Source: JBCCTX01 sp964468435
GTDB lineage: Bacteria > Bacteroidota > Bacteroidia > J057
Direction of reading: 5' to 3'
DNA: 17,953 bases
NCBI GenBank assembly: GCA_964468435.1
Contig: CAYXVE010000081.1
Location: 1-17,953 of the forward strand
Each line of letters starts with the position of its first letter. Position 1 is the first letter of the stretch. The position numbers and the translations under genes are program-made. A model generated the notes under the pieces. It did not search any database, had not been told where the DNA came from, and saw only the letters and a list, made by a program, of their open reading frames with translations. Below are positions 1-7,318 of the stretch, in pieces.

Positions 1-120
1 TGAAATAATTGGAAGGCCTCCCCCAAAATCAGACTTTTCTGTCAGACACTAAATAGCTATATCAGTAGTTAAGTCCTGACAGGTATTGTATTGTTTAGTA
101 CGCTTATTACGTAGATATAT

Positions 121-160
121 AAACAAATAAAAAGGGGAAGTCTGCTTGTACGACTTCCCC
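121..160 (-). terminator. Rho-independent terminator of the T9SS-exported enzyme gene
   Basis: Seen in sequence: a perfect 9-bp inverted repeat (134-142 with 152-160, GGGGAAGTC/GACTTCCCC) with a 9-base loop. Read on the minus strand it is followed by a T-rich tail (TTTTTATTTGTTT, 133-121). It lies 27 bp past the stop codon of the minus-strand gene ending at 188, so it most likely ends that transcript. The remaining bases 1-120 hold no gene that I can support. Confidence 0.85.
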
Positions 161-187
161 ATCTGTAAATGATAGACCAACTTATGA

Positions 188-3100
188 CTACTTTTTCACA
201 AAACGTTTGGTCTGATAATCTCCCACAAGTACGTGATATAATCCCGGACTCAGGTTGGAAATATCAAGTGGCAAGCTATATAGCTCGCGAATAACTTCTC
301 TGCCCGTCATATCAAAGATTCTTACTTCCCTAAATTCAAGTTCCTCTCCATCTATGTAAAGCTCGCTACTAGCGGGATTAGGATATACCTTCAAAGTTTT
401 TGAATTTCCCTCTTCATCTGGAAAATCAGCATTTGCATCTACCAGTCTGAGTTGACTGTTACAACGCGTTTCAGGAAGAGATATATCCGTAGCATCCGAT
501 TGTCTGAGTGATTCATGAAATAAAACGATGCGATCGATTTGGTGCAGATCAGATCTTCCTGCCAATTGGAATGTATAGGTTCCAGGTTGTGTAAATTCGA
601 CATATACCGGAGACTTCTGATGATTCACATCAGCAGTTGCTCTCCAGGCAAAGTCTCCCTTACCGTTTCCAAAGATCTTGATGAATCCCTTATACGCTTT
701 TCCATCTTTATCCATGAACTTTGTATCAGGGAAATTGATCCAAGAGTCGTTGGAGAGATCGCTTCGCACATCATCAGGCTGTCGCATTCTCCAAAGAAAG
801 CGGTACTTACCGGTTTTTGTAATGGCGACGGAAACATTGGTAATTCCCGTGTCAGCTTTCCCATATGAATTTCCTCCTGTCCATTGAATATATGTTCCTC
901 CACTAGCCAGATTATCATTCTTTTTCACCCAGGGAGCTTGTATAGGAAGACTTTCCGCTTCCATAATCAGGATTCCATCCTTCTCAGCGAACGCTTTACA
1001 ATCTGTTACAGGGGGAACTGGATCTATGGGATCATCCTGCTGAGTGGACGTAACTTGAAATTTGAAAGCTACAGAACGTGTTTGTACATCGCATCCATCC
1101 GTTACCACAGCTACCATCTCATGGCTTCCTGCCTGAGCATTACTCATAGAGTATGTATAGGGTATCACTCGCTCCATTTGTACAGACTTACCATTAAAAA
1201 TAAATTCTACTGTCTTGATACTTCCTTCCTCATCTTTAGCCTCTGCCAAAAACTCGATAGTTGAACCCTCTATAAAGGAAGTCTGAACAGGTTCTGATAT
1301 TGCTACTGTAGGAGCTTTGTTATTCGCACAGGGATTAGTAGGATCAGAATCTGGAGTTATCTCACCTACCTCAAAAGATACCCAGTTTACATTTAGCAGA
1401 TATCCATTTCCTCCTTCGTACAACATTTTAAGCGTTTGATTTCCTGCTTCCAGGTTTACCTCAACCGATACTGACTGCCAAGACTGCCATCCACTGGTAT
1501 TTTCTATTGCTACAGATGCTACCTGCTGATCATCTGAGTATAAAAAGACATTTCCTCCCTGGGTTGCACTTGCAACCCGGAAAGTAGCTGTATATACAGC
1601 AGTAGTTTCTACATATACGTTGTATGAAGTGTAATCTCCATTTTGTATCCATCCAATATTTTCTCCCGCTCCCTCATCAGCTGTAGCTTGCGTTCTTATA
1701 CCTTGCTGATCGTCAAAGTCTTCTGCTTGAATAATACCCGGAATCACGTGAGATACAGGTAATGGATCTGGATTGACTTTAGTAGTGTCTACAGGTTCCT
1801 CTGGAAGGATAGGAGTATCTTCCAGCGTATCGACTACCGTTTCCACTGTCAGCATTAATTTCGGAATCCCAGCTTTATTGTTATGCTCCTTGGAGATAAA
1901 TGATACATCATTACCTTTTAAATGAGAAACGACAAAACTCAACTGACTTCCATAAGGTGTTTTACCGAGGTTCCATTCAATTCGATCCCCTTTCTCATAC
2001 ATTTGATCTCGAGTTGCCAACAAAGAACCAGCTTGAGGCTTATTAGCATCTATGATATCAGTCTCTGCCCAGTTATTATGACTACCCTCGCAAATCGTGA
2101 TTTCCCCATATCCTGGATCACTTCCTATAGTAAGTTGTAATTTGGCATCCAAGATTTTGCCCTTTACTTCACTAAGATCAAACATAAGATAGGTAGTTCT
2201 CTTGTTAAGCTCTGCTCTCAATTCATCAATATTATATCGTTTACCATTTTGTAGATAAGCATCATGTATTGGAGATAGCACAATCTGTTTCTGTGTCGTA
2301 TCAGGGGTAGGATCTGTATCAGGCTCCGGTTCAGATTTAGATACTGTGTAAGATATGGTTGATGACTGTGTAGTTGCTTTACAGTTATCAGTTGCTACGG
2401 CATATAATTCGTAGCTCCCTGCCAGGGCCTTTGTCAGCATAACGCTATAAGGAGCAGTTTTATCTTCTTCGATCATCTTATCATTGAGATAAAAACTAAG
2501 GGCTTCAATTTTCCCGTCTACATCTATTACTTCTGCATTTATTACAATATCAGTTCCTATTTCATACTTGGTGTTATTACCAGGCTGAAGAATTTCCAAT
2601 TTAGGGGCAGAATTATTCAAGCAAGGATCAGGATCGGGTTCTGGATTTGGGTGAGGGTCAGGTATAGGATCTGGTTGAGAAGTAGTATCTTCCCTGGTAC
2701 AGGTTAATACCAGGCTTTGCCACCTCCCTCTTGAGTACCCATATCCGCTTCCTTCCTGAACTTGCTGATTGGTTGCAGTATTGAACTCAACCTGGATAAG
2801 GGCTCCATTTTGTATAGCGATATCATTCCAAGTTTCACCGGCTGGAAGATAATCCATTGCAGATGCCGGATTGGCATAAGTGCCAATTAACGCTCCTCCC
2901 ACATACAACTTATAAGTACTTTCTCCATCACGCTCCATCAAGGTATTGAGGCTAATGTCATATGTACCGGAGGGACCCTGAAAAGTAGTCTGAGCTGCAG
3001 CATATTGATCCTTGTATTGGGCTGCGTCTACAGCAAGCGCATCTCTCGAATTATCCTTGTAAGCCGGTGCAAATCCCACAACATTGATATTGGAAAAGTC

Positions 3101-4936
3101 TATCGTTGCATCCAGATTGATGACCGTATTGCAGTCAACAGGGTCTGGATCGGTTTCAGGCTCAGGGGCAACCGATCCATCAGAAGTGAGTAATGCAACC
3201 CAGTCATCGCTACTAGGTGACCTTAAGGTATTTCCCGTAAAGGCAGAAGCATTTTGCAATTGCCCATTTCGTGGATTGTACCACTGAAGCTCCCAGTTGC
3301 TGCCAGGAAGGGATATTCCCGTACTTCCCCCATTAGGTAAATATACAGCATATGCGTTTTTGGCTGTATTACGAAGCACATAATCCGATCCATCGGATGT
3401 TACCTGATTATCATTGACGACATCTGGTAAATACTTTTGAAAATATTGCTGAAAGAATTTGAGCGCATAGGCTGCATCTGTATATTTCTGATCCCGTGTA
3501 CGGTGATCTTCACAGGTAAGGTCTGAACAACCTGACTGGTATCCATAATAAAATTCCACACCTGTACCACCTGCCATCAAAGTAGCCCATACTACCTTAT
3601 GCCGTACCAGTTTCCGATCATTGGGATCTACATGCGTGCCAATACTTGCATTACCAGGCTCATCCACAGCTACCACCCATTTTTTTCCTGCAGCTGCTGA
3701 TTTCCTGACCCACTCATCAACATGATCAAAAACTTCACTGAACTGGGGATTGGATGTCTGTAAGGATGCCCCTGTAAGTTTTGATTGATTACCCAGCAAA
3801 CTCTGATATTTGTTTTTTTGCCCAGGATAGGTATGCATGACAATGGTGTGTTCATAGGGGTCATTATCATAGAAATACTGCGCCATGTCTCTTTCCTGTT
3901 GTGTAGTCTGGGAGTTTTCCTCTCCCAGGTTCCAATTCAACGCCAGGTGATGAGCATATCGCGCAATCAATTCCCGATAGTATATTTTCCTTTCCCTTCC
4001 AACGTCTCCATCATCCATTATCTGATCATTCTCTGTCTCCTGAGTTTTGAAGTGTAAATACATTCCTTTTTTATCCGCATATTCGAAAATCTTTCCCCAT
4101 TGATCCAGCTTGGATACATCAAATCGATCACGATACACATCTTTCCAGTTTCTTACCTCATTGACCTTACCTAGATGGGGAAAAACCGTTTTATCATCTC
4201 CATCAAGACTGAATGTCAAAAATGAGAAAGCATTCACGCCTTTATTGCTGAGATAAGCCACAGCTCCCAATAAGCCTTTTCCTCTACCATTTTTCCAGGT
4301 ATAATCAGCAGCATCAGACGCTACGTAATCCTGTAAATGTGGAGCCCAGTCTTTTTTGGCTTTAGGAGTGTCATCGAAATCAACGTATGAAAGTTTGTTT
4401 TCCGGAGCGTCCGCTCCTGCCTTTACAAACCATTCACCAGTCTCCGCAAACTGAAGATAATGCTCTCCTACATATTTCAATCTGCCTTTAGCGCGGTGAT
4501 CTCTTCCACTTTTATCGCTGGGAGTTATATTGAAATTCCCAGTTCTTCCATCCATAAAACCAGCACTTGCTCCTCCACCATTAATCGCTACATCATTTCC
4601 CGTTTTAAAAGACACTTCATAGGTCCAGGTTCCTGTTTCATCGGGAGCGAAGTGTACCCTCCAGACATTTCCCGAAGTAGCTGATGTGTTTGCGGCATTA
4701 CCGTCCGCAGCAAAGTACCCCGGTACTTTGTACTGCTTATTTCCATTTGAAAAGGTTACATCCAGCCTGTAATCTGTAAAAGGATTTTTTGTAGCTGTTT
4801 CTGAGGTCTGAGGACCTTCAAATGATAAGGTTACCTTATGCCACTTCTTTAACTCTCCTTTAATATTTTGAGCTGAAGCTGCATAAACAGTGAAAAGATA
4901 ACCTGTTATCCATAATAATAATTTAATTTTGTACAT
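188..4936 (-). CDS. T9SS-exported multimodular DUF5060-type putative glycoside hydrolase
   Basis: A 1582-residue secreted protein, probably a polysaccharide-active enzyme. Visible in order: signal peptide (about 1-22, ending ASA-Q); DUF5060-like beta domain (24-137); a TIM-barrel-like region (about 150-500) with candidate clan GH-A catalytic glutamates in LGEEN (E339/E340) and VDEPG (E426); a putative collagen-binding-like C-cap (515-585); an unassigned Cys-bounded beta module (602-746); an Ig-like Big_9 domain (777-866); a DNRLRE/CBM96-like module (884-1032); a CBM6-like module (1066-1190); a second Big_9 (1207-1297); another carbohydrate-binding-like module (1313-1478); and a type A T9SS sorting domain (1515-1582, starting VYPNPAS). 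Asp/Pro-rich linkers separate the modules. The T9SS tail implies release or attachment at the cell surface. Substrate unknown; marine algal polysaccharide is a guess. The barrel family comes from motif recognition only. Confidence 0.85.
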   Translation of the reverse strand: MYKIKLLLWITGYLFTVYAASAQNIKGELKKWHKVTLSFEGPQTSETATKNPFTDYRLDVTFSNGNKQYKVPGYFAADGNAANTSATSGNVWRVHFAPDETGTWTYEVSFKTGNDVAINGGGASAGFMDGRTGNFNITPSDKSGRDHRAKGRLKYVGEHYLQFAETGEWFVKAGADAPENKLSYVDFDDTPKAKKDWAPHLQDYVASDAADYTWKNGRGKGLLGAVAYLSNKGVNAFSFLTFSLDGDDKTVFPHLGKVNEVRNWKDVYRDRFDVSKLDQWGKIFEYADKKGMYLHFKTQETENDQIMDDGDVGRERKIYYRELIARYAHHLALNWNLGEENSQTTQQERDMAQYFYDNDPYEHTIVMHTYPGQKNKYQSLLGNQSKLTGASLQTSNPQFSEVFDHVDEWVRKSAAAGKKWVVAVDEPGNASIGTHVDPNDRKLVRHKVVWATLMAGGTGVEFYYGYQSGCSDLTCEDHRTRDQKYTDAAYALKFFQQYFQKYLPDVVNDNQVTSDGSDYVLRNTAKNAYAVYLPNGGSTGISLPGSNWELQWYNPRNGQLQNASAFTGNTLRSPSSDDWVALLTSDGSVAPEPETDPDPVDCNTVINLDATIDFSNINVVGFAPAYKDNSRDALAVDAAQYKDQYAAAQTTFQGPSGTYDISLNTLMERDGESTYKLYVGGALIGTYANPASAMDYLPAGETWNDIAIQNGALIQVEFNTATNQQVQEGSGYGYSRGRWQSLVLTCTREDTTSQPDPIPDPHPNPEPDPDPCLNNSAPKLEILQPGNNTKYEIGTDIVINAEVIDVDGKIEALSFYLNDKMIEEDKTAPYSVMLTKALAGSYELYAVATDNCKATTQSSTISYTVSKSEPEPDTDPTPDTTQKQIVLSPIHDAYLQNGKRYNIDELRAELNKRTTYLMFDLSEVKGKILDAKLQLTIGSDPGYGEITICEGSHNNWAETDIIDANKPQAGSLLATRDQMYEKGDRIEWNLGKTPYGSQLSFVVSHLKGNDVSFISKEHNNKAGIPKLMLTVETVVDTLEDTPILPEEPVDTTKVNPDPLPVSHVIPGIIQAEDFDDQQGIRTQATADEGAGENIGWIQNGDYTSYNVYVETTAVYTATFRVASATQGGNVFLYSDDQQVASVAIENTSGWQSWQSVSVEVNLEAGNQTLKMLYEGGNGYLLNVNWVSFEVGEITPDSDPTNPCANNKAPTVAISEPVQTSFIEGSTIEFLAEAKDEEGSIKTVEFIFNGKSVQMERVIPYTYSMSNAQAGSHEMVAVVTDGCDVQTRSVAFKFQVTSTQQDDPIDPVPPVTDCKAFAEKDGILIMEAESLPIQAPWVKKNDNLASGGTYIQWTGGNSYGKADTGITNVSVAITKTGKYRFLWRMRQPDDVRSDLSNDSWINFPDTKFMDKDGKAYKGFIKIFGNGKGDFAWRATADVNHQKSPVYVEFTQPGTYTFQLAGRSDLHQIDRIVLFHESLRQSDATDISLPETRCNSQLRLVDANADFPDEEGNSKTLKVYPNPASSELYIDGEELEFREVRIFDMTGREVIRELYSLPLDISNLSPGLYHVLVGDYQTKRFVKK

Positions 4937-4954
4937 CTTATACCATTAATTTGT

Positions 4955-4972
4955 TATTTGTGTCTACAAATA
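4955..4972 (-). repeat. 7-4-7 perfect inverted repeat just upstream of the enzyme start
   Basis: TATTTGT (4955-4961) and ACAAATA (4966-4972) form a perfect dyad with a 4-base spacer, 18-36 bases upstream of the ATG at 4936. On the minus-strand mRNA it would form a small hairpin at the ribosome-loading region. As DNA it could be an operator. An imperfect -7-like box (TCTATTTG, minus strand, 4967-4974) overlaps it. The region is AT-rich, so chance is possible. Confidence 0.35.
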
Positions 4973-5052
4973 GAATGTTCAACAATTAATTCTTTTTACG
5001 AAGGCTATACCATAAATTTCCTTGAGTATTTTCCAGATATATCGCATCCATT

Positions 5053-5185
5053 CTGGAGAAAATATAATACTCCAGCATTACCTGATGCTTAAGATTCAGT
5101 TATCGTTGTACCAATTGGCGAAGATAAACGTAATCGCATATTACGATTAACGCGTGATGAAAGGCATCTGGGAATACATCAGGTA
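5053..5185 (-). promoter_or_regulatory. Candidate structured leader or operator region of the enzyme gene
   Basis: The 520 bp between 4937 and 5456 contain no convincing gene. In minus-strand sense this part has a 9-bp long-range inverted repeat (TACCTGATG at 5079-5087, CATCAGGTA at 5177-5185). It encloses a local hairpin (TAATCG 5131-5136 with CGATTA 5144-5149; alternatively CGTAAT 5129-5134 with ATTACG 5140-5145). A further 6-bp hairpin follows (CTGGAG 5053-5058, CTCCAG 5070-5075). If transcription starts near 5199, as the promoter-like pair at 5206-5234 suggests, all of these lie in an approximately 260-nt 5' leader. If it starts nearer the gene, they would be operator dyads. It matches no RNA family I recognise. 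Confidence 0.3.
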
Positions 5186-5205
5186 TCCTCTTCAACCTTT
5201 CCCTA

Positions 5206-5234
5206 CAAAAGTATAGCTACTATCTTTATACAAA
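5206..5234 (-). promoter_or_regulatory. Candidate Bacteroidota-type promoter for the T9SS enzyme gene
   Basis: On the minus strand TTTG (5234-5231), a 17-base spacer and TACTTTTG (5213-5206) match the TTG/TTTG ... TAnnTTTG pattern of Bacteroidota primary-sigma promoters; the -7 box is exact. The start would lie near 5199, giving a long leader of about 260 nt before the ATG at 4936. The spacer is at the short end of the usual range. Confidence 0.4.
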
Positions 5235-5456
5235 AAATAAATTAGCGTATAGATATTACAGGTGTAGATAATATATAGCATTCTTAAGAAGCTGGATAAT
5301 TACCTTTTATGGTCTGCCTGAAATGAAAAAGGAACCTCAATAACTGATGAATTAAGACAGGAAAAGTAAAATGCTAACACGAAAAGAATCATAAGACCAT
5401 TATAATCAATGGTATATCGATCAATGCAATTGAAAAATTAATCTGAAAAGTAAAGC

Positions 5457-5885
5457 TTATAACTCACTTATATCCAGGCTATCAAGCACAACAGGTTTAT
5501 CGACCTCTACGATCCTTCTACTTTTGACAGAATGACCATCAGGAGCAATAATCTCTGCTACAATTTCATAGGTCCCTTCTGCTTCAGGCATCACTACGTT
5601 AATGGCCTGAGTAATTTTGTCCAATTTGGCTACCTCAACCTTGCTGGTTGATTCATTGATGACTGAATCCTTCTGTATAATTCTCAGAACTATATCCCCA
5701 TGATATGTCTGTTCCATTTTATTGGTAATCACTATAGGGAACTCTTTTTCAGCTCCAGGATCGTATTTGTGAGTCCAATCATCAATCTGAACATACATCG
5801 TGTAATCTGAAGGGGTCCTGGGATCGCATGAAGTAAGTCCCAATACCATACAGATACTAATAATCAGATATTTATAACTTCTCAT
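5457..5885 (-). CDS. Small lipoprotein of unknown function
   Basis: A 142-residue protein with a lipoprotein signal (basic start, hydrophobic 6-18, lipobox LTSC with Cys20), so probably anchored in the envelope facing the periplasm or surface. The rest (about 25-135) reads as alternating beta strands, with a stretch typical of Ig-like or CARDB-like folds (FPIVITN, then GDIVLRI, then GTYEIVAEI). No catalytic motif is visible and I do not recognise a family. It starts 15 bp after the stop of the DUF2231-cytochrome gene, so it is probably the last gene of that operon and a candidate accessory subunit of the redox cassette. Position is the only evidence for that role. No clear terminator follows it. 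Confidence 0.8.
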   Translation of the reverse strand: MRSYKYLIISICMVLGLTSCDPRTPSDYTMYVQIDDWTHKYDPGAEKEFPIVITNKMEQTYHGDIVLRIIQKDSVINESTSKVEVAKLDKITQAINVVMPEAEGTYEIVAEIIAPDGHSVKSRRIVEVDKPVVLDSLDISEL

Positions 5886-5900
5886 ATACAGGTTTTGATA

Positions 5901-7280
5901 TTAAAAATAAGGCCCCTGTTGAAGGGTTACCGATACTTCTTCCAGATATTCATCCATAGATTGGATAATGTTTAAGCCAATAGGCGTCTGATACAGATAT
6001 ACTTCTTTTAAAGCAGGTATATTCAACAGATAAAAAGCACACTTCTCATCAATTGCTGTTTCAGATATATTGAGTACCTCAAGTGAGTCCAGGGCCTGGA
6101 GATAGACCAGTCCCGAGCCATTTATACAGGTCTTGGGTATATAAAGCTCTCTCAGATTAGTCAATTGACTTAGATAAAAAAGCCCATCATCGCTAATTTC
6201 AGCACCTGGTAAAGATACCTTTGAAAAAGCCTCTGCATAAGGGATTAACGCTGCCAGATGTTCATCACTGAAATAAGCAGGAGGAAAGCGGAGTGATAAA
6301 GCAAAATACACGGAATCACGCTCAGGATCAGGACGTATATCTACATGGAGTTTTTGAGCAAGTTTATCCAGTTCTTTCTGCATACGTAGACGTTCTTCCC
6401 GAGCATCTTCTTCTGACCTTTTTAGTTGCAATGCTGCTGGTAACAGAGTCTGTACAGCACGCTTAATACTCGCTGGCATCGTGGAATCAGAAATAATAGC
6501 AGCAGGATCAGCCCCCTCAGCTATCCACCATTCGATCAATTTGATCGCAACAGTATCTAACTGTGGTTTCCCAGAAGGTGGCATATGCTCGTCATCCTCA
6601 AGGGGCAGGACCATTCTGTGAAATAATTCGCTACTGTCAGGCATGCCAGATACCAATATAGGCTTTCCGGAATCTCCCCCTTCTACGAGTGCATCCCAGG
6701 TATGCATCTGGAAATTTCCTTTGGATTTATGTTCATTATGGCAACTCATACAACGGGATTTCAATACAGGCCTTATTAAGTCGTGATAAACCTTCAGTTC
6801 ACTCATATCCTGACTGCTTCCCAGACTAGCCTTGACCAGTCCAACGGAAGAATAATCCGGCAGTGCCAGAAAATCCTCTCCATGCGTAAGGGTACCTCCA
6901 AGATGACTGGTATAGATCATCCCTGCTGTAGTAAGGCTCAATATTCCCCAATACGCATAATTGAGCTTTTTGCTACCAGTTTTCATGTAAACTCCGTATA
7001 AAACTGCCAGTAGCGTTATACCCACACCCATCAGAATACCTCCATTCTTATGCTGAAGCGCTACTTCACCTCCATATGAATCATTGTTAAACAATTGGAG
7101 TCCTGCCAACACGGTAGCCCAAACGCTCAGTACCATCATGACTAGTAAAAAGGGTCTGACACTTAAAAAGGACTTGAAACGCTCCTTTAGACCTGCTATT
7201 TCCAGTAAAAATAAAAGTAATAATAGTGCAATAGGGAAATGAACCAATAGCGGATGCAAACGACCAAAAAGTATTTCCAT
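5901..7280 (-). CDS. DUF2231 membrane domain fused to planctomycete-type cytochrome c and leucine-rich repeats
   Basis: A 459-residue inner-membrane protein. Residues 1-127 hold four likely membrane helices with the DUF2231 hallmarks: HPLLVHFPIAL at 9-19, and later histidines H77, H126 and H133. Residues 160-258 form a planctomycete-type cytochrome c domain with one haem site, CMSCH (C177-H181), and a downstream HMPP motif whose M233 is a likely axial ligand. A charged, probably coiled-coil stretch (about 285-312) leads into leucine-rich repeats (about 345-450; for example LTNLRELYIP and LDSLEVLNIS). The haem and repeat domains should face the periplasm. It lies 38 bp after the DUF1552 gene and 15 bp before the lipoprotein gene. 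Likely role: membrane anchor and electron carrier for the cassette. Partner and direction of electron flow cannot be read from sequence. Confidence 0.85.
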   Translation of the reverse strand: MEILFGRLHPLLVHFPIALLLLLFLLEIAGLKERFKSFLSVRPFLLVMMVLSVWATVLAGLQLFNNDSYGGEVALQHKNGGILMGVGITLLAVLYGVYMKTGSKKLNYAYWGILSLTTAGMIYTSHLGGTLTHGEDFLALPDYSSVGLVKASLGSSQDMSELKVYHDLIRPVLKSRCMSCHNEHKSKGNFQMHTWDALVEGGDSGKPILVSGMPDSSELFHRMVLPLEDDEHMPPSGKPQLDTVAIKLIEWWIAEGADPAAIISDSTMPASIKRAVQTLLPAALQLKRSEEDAREERLRMQKELDKLAQKLHVDIRPDPERDSVYFALSLRFPPAYFSDEHLAALIPYAEAFSKVSLPGAEISDDGLFYLSQLTNLRELYIPKTCINGSGLVYLQALDSLEVLNISETAIDEKCAFYLLNIPALKEVYLYQTPIGLNIIQSMDEYLEEVSVTLQQGPYF

Positions 7281-7318
7281 AAATTTTCCAAATCAGTTAC
7301 TAACTAAATATGATCAAA

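Noticed and set aside
39..82. Inverted repeat CTGTCAG / CTGACAG near the left edge
   Set aside because: 7-bp arms with 30 bases between them and no T tract or gene context; likely chance.
539..1264. Plus-strand open frames opposite the T9SS enzyme gene
   Set aside because: They lie fully inside a gene with clear domains on the other strand and show no recognisable protein features; frame shadows.
3180..3400. Reading the enzyme as a collagenase because of its putative collagen-binding-like C-cap
   Set aside because: That domain name comes from an old annotation; in this family it caps a glycoside-hydrolase-type barrel, and there is no peptidase motif in the protein.
5396..5413. Dyad ACCATT/AATGGT downstream of the small lipoprotein gene, considered as its terminator
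   Set aside because: A 6-bp AT-rich stem without a following T tract on the minus strand; not supported as an intrinsic terminator.
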